A stretch of DNA of 64,000 bases from Verrucomicrobiota bacterium (GTDB lineage: Bacteria > Verrucomicrobiota > Lentisphaeria > JABSQK01 > JAJFLO01): contig JAJFLQ010000048.1 of assembly GCA_021772615.1 (NCBI GenBank), forward strand, positions 84,057 to 148,056. Direction: 5' to 3'. A model generated the notes under the pieces. That model worked only from the letters and a program-made list of their open reading frames with translations, was not told the DNA's origin and ran no database searches. Positions 63,483-64,000 of this stretch are shown piece by piece. The translations under genes and the position numbers were made by a program. Numbering within the stretch: the first letter of the stretch is position 1; each line of letters begins with the position of its first letter.

Positions 63483-63726
63483 TCATGGCACTGCTCTGCT
63501 GCGTCGTATGCCCGGAGGTTCCGCCTTGACAGCGCATATCCTGCTGGCGATACGTTCCGTAATATACGTGTAGCCCAGTTGGTTCACGTGGCAGCATTTA
63601 TCGCGATAGACAGTGTCCCGAATGTCCTGAAATACGTCGGTCAGATCGTCGAACACCACATTGCCTGCACCCAACTCCGCGCCGAGCCGTTGTAAGATCG
63701 GGTAGCCGAACTCCGCAGGAGTATAG
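63483..63726 (-). pseudogene. 3' fragment of an SGNH/GDSL-type hydrolase, disrupted by an IS element
   Basis: About 81 codons remain: YTPAEFGYPILQRLGAELG, VVFDDLTDVFQDIRD, YRDKCCHVNQLGYTYITERIA, ending in TGA at 63483. The Asp/His block (D-x3-H with NQLGYTYI) is the typical C-terminal catalytic area of SGNH hydrolases. The frame continues artificially into the IS end, where the encoded residues are unrelated. The N-terminal part is presumably beyond the IS element. Confidence 0.75.
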
Positions 63727-64000
63727 TGGACCCCATATTTTGGACAACATGCTAAGGTGTAATCATAGTACGAAAAACCGACTATGATAAGGAATGCATC
63801 AATGTCCAAGAAACGGAGAAGATTCAGCCGTGACTTCAAAGCGAGAGTTGCCCTTGAATCCCTGAAAGAGCATAAGACCACCAACGAATTGTCGTCAGAA
63901 TTTGGTGTTCATCCCAACCAAATCAGCCAATGGAAGAAAGAGTTGAGGGACAGCGCCTCAGAGTTGTTTGGACCGTCTAAAGCCCGCATTGATCCGAAGA
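63727..64000 (+). mobile_element. IS3-family insertion sequence, left end (partial)
   Basis: The element begins with TGGACCCCATATTTTGGACA, a typical IS3-type terminal inverted repeat, at about 63727, and runs past the window edge. It carries the orfA start at 63802. Its insertion cuts an SGNH hydrolase gene; a target duplication cannot be checked without the right end. Confidence 0.85.
63802..64000 (+). CDS. IS3-family transposase OrfA, N-terminal part
   Basis: The visible 66 residues (MSKKRRRFSRDFKARVALES...ELSSEFGVHPNQISQWKKEL) are the HTH_Tnp_1 domain of IS3-family OrfA, which binds the terminal repeats. AAGGA lies 9 bases ahead of the ATG. The frame is open at the window edge; OrfB with the DDE catalytic domain is expected beyond it. 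Confidence 0.92.
   Translation, partial: MSKKRRRFSRDFKARVALESLKEHKTTNELSSEFGVHPNQISQWKKELRDSASELFGPSKARIDPK

Noticed and set aside
63727..63884. Continuation of the SGNH frame into the IS element
   Set aside because: The translated residues change abruptly at the IS end and do not match the hydrolase family; it is a chance extension.
1..64000. tRNA, rRNA and CRISPR arrays
   Set aside because: I looked for tRNA-like GTTCGA blocks, rRNA and regularly spaced repeats in the intergenic stretches and saw none; a covariance search would be needed to be certain.

Overview
The window comes from a Gram-negative (diderm) bacterium. It carries lipid A genes (lpxC, a double-domain fabZ, lpxA), an LptD-type LPS assembly barrel, a TonB/ExbB/ExbD set, a TonB-dependent receptor and an alginate-export-type porin. 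It is flagellated (fliD, flagellin with a sigma-28-like promoter). Base composition is moderately GC-rich and fairly even. Many short zinc-ribbon membrane proteins, a response-regulator/Ser-Thr-kinase fusion and a ubiquitin-like conjugation island suggest a deep-branching lineage such as the PVC superphylum or neighbouring candidate phyla. That placement is inference; no rRNA gene is present to test it.

Layout. 1-5.8 kb (minus): a truncated membrane sensor, a cupredoxin lipoprotein, a porin, a YceI protein and nadA. 6-9 kb (plus): pncC/cinA-type amidase, recA and a SEDS-family glycosyltransferase, then a convergent PTS-IIA protein. 9.6-13 kb: a zinc-ribbon coiled-coil protein divergent from lpxC, a double hot-dog FabZ and lpxA. 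13.3-14.3 kb: an HPt protein and a cNMP-binding protein. 14.5-24.6 kb: an isoprenoid/glycosyl-transfer region (CrtC-like/polyprenyl synthase fusion, lipase-maturation-factor homologue, two glycosyltransferases, TylF-type methyltransferase), then an LD-carboxypeptidase and an orphan Nif11-type leader peptide. 25-27.8 kb: fliD and flagellin. 28.4-34.2 kb: RodZ-like protein, FtsK, a ManA-like protein and the response-regulator/kinase. 34.3-38.8 kb: a Cys-rich secreted protein, a TonB receptor and a CECC sialidase-fold protein, possibly for metal handling. 39.2-48.4 kb (minus): the main discovery, a ten-gene ubiquitin-like island. 48.6-52.5 kb: mtnA and a CPA1 antiporter with a cNMP domain. 52.9-63.4 kb: two hypotheticals, lptD, a duplicated zinc-ribbon protein, exbB-exbD-tonB, a fused peptide-type ABC ATPase and a Mur ligase. 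The right edge has an IS3-family element inserted in an SGNH hydrolase gene, leaving its 3' end as a remnant.

The ubiquitin-like island is transcribed leftward from about 48.4 kb with tight spacing and several 1-4 base overlaps. It encodes, in order: a zinc-ribbon membrane protein, a beta-grasp ubiquitin-like protein, an E1 (ThiF fold plus zinc ribbon), a membrane-anchored JAB/JAMM peptidase, a multi-pass FHA protein, two membrane proteins with prokaryotic RING-like treble clefs, a RING-like/HtrA-type protease, an E2 with an intact HPN-Cys core fused to a 27-cysteine zinc array, and a DUF2752 membrane protein. Activation, conjugation, candidate ligase, deconjugation and proteolysis functions therefore sit in one operon, with most components anchored to the membrane. 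I see no cGAS-like or other classical anti-phage effector beside it.
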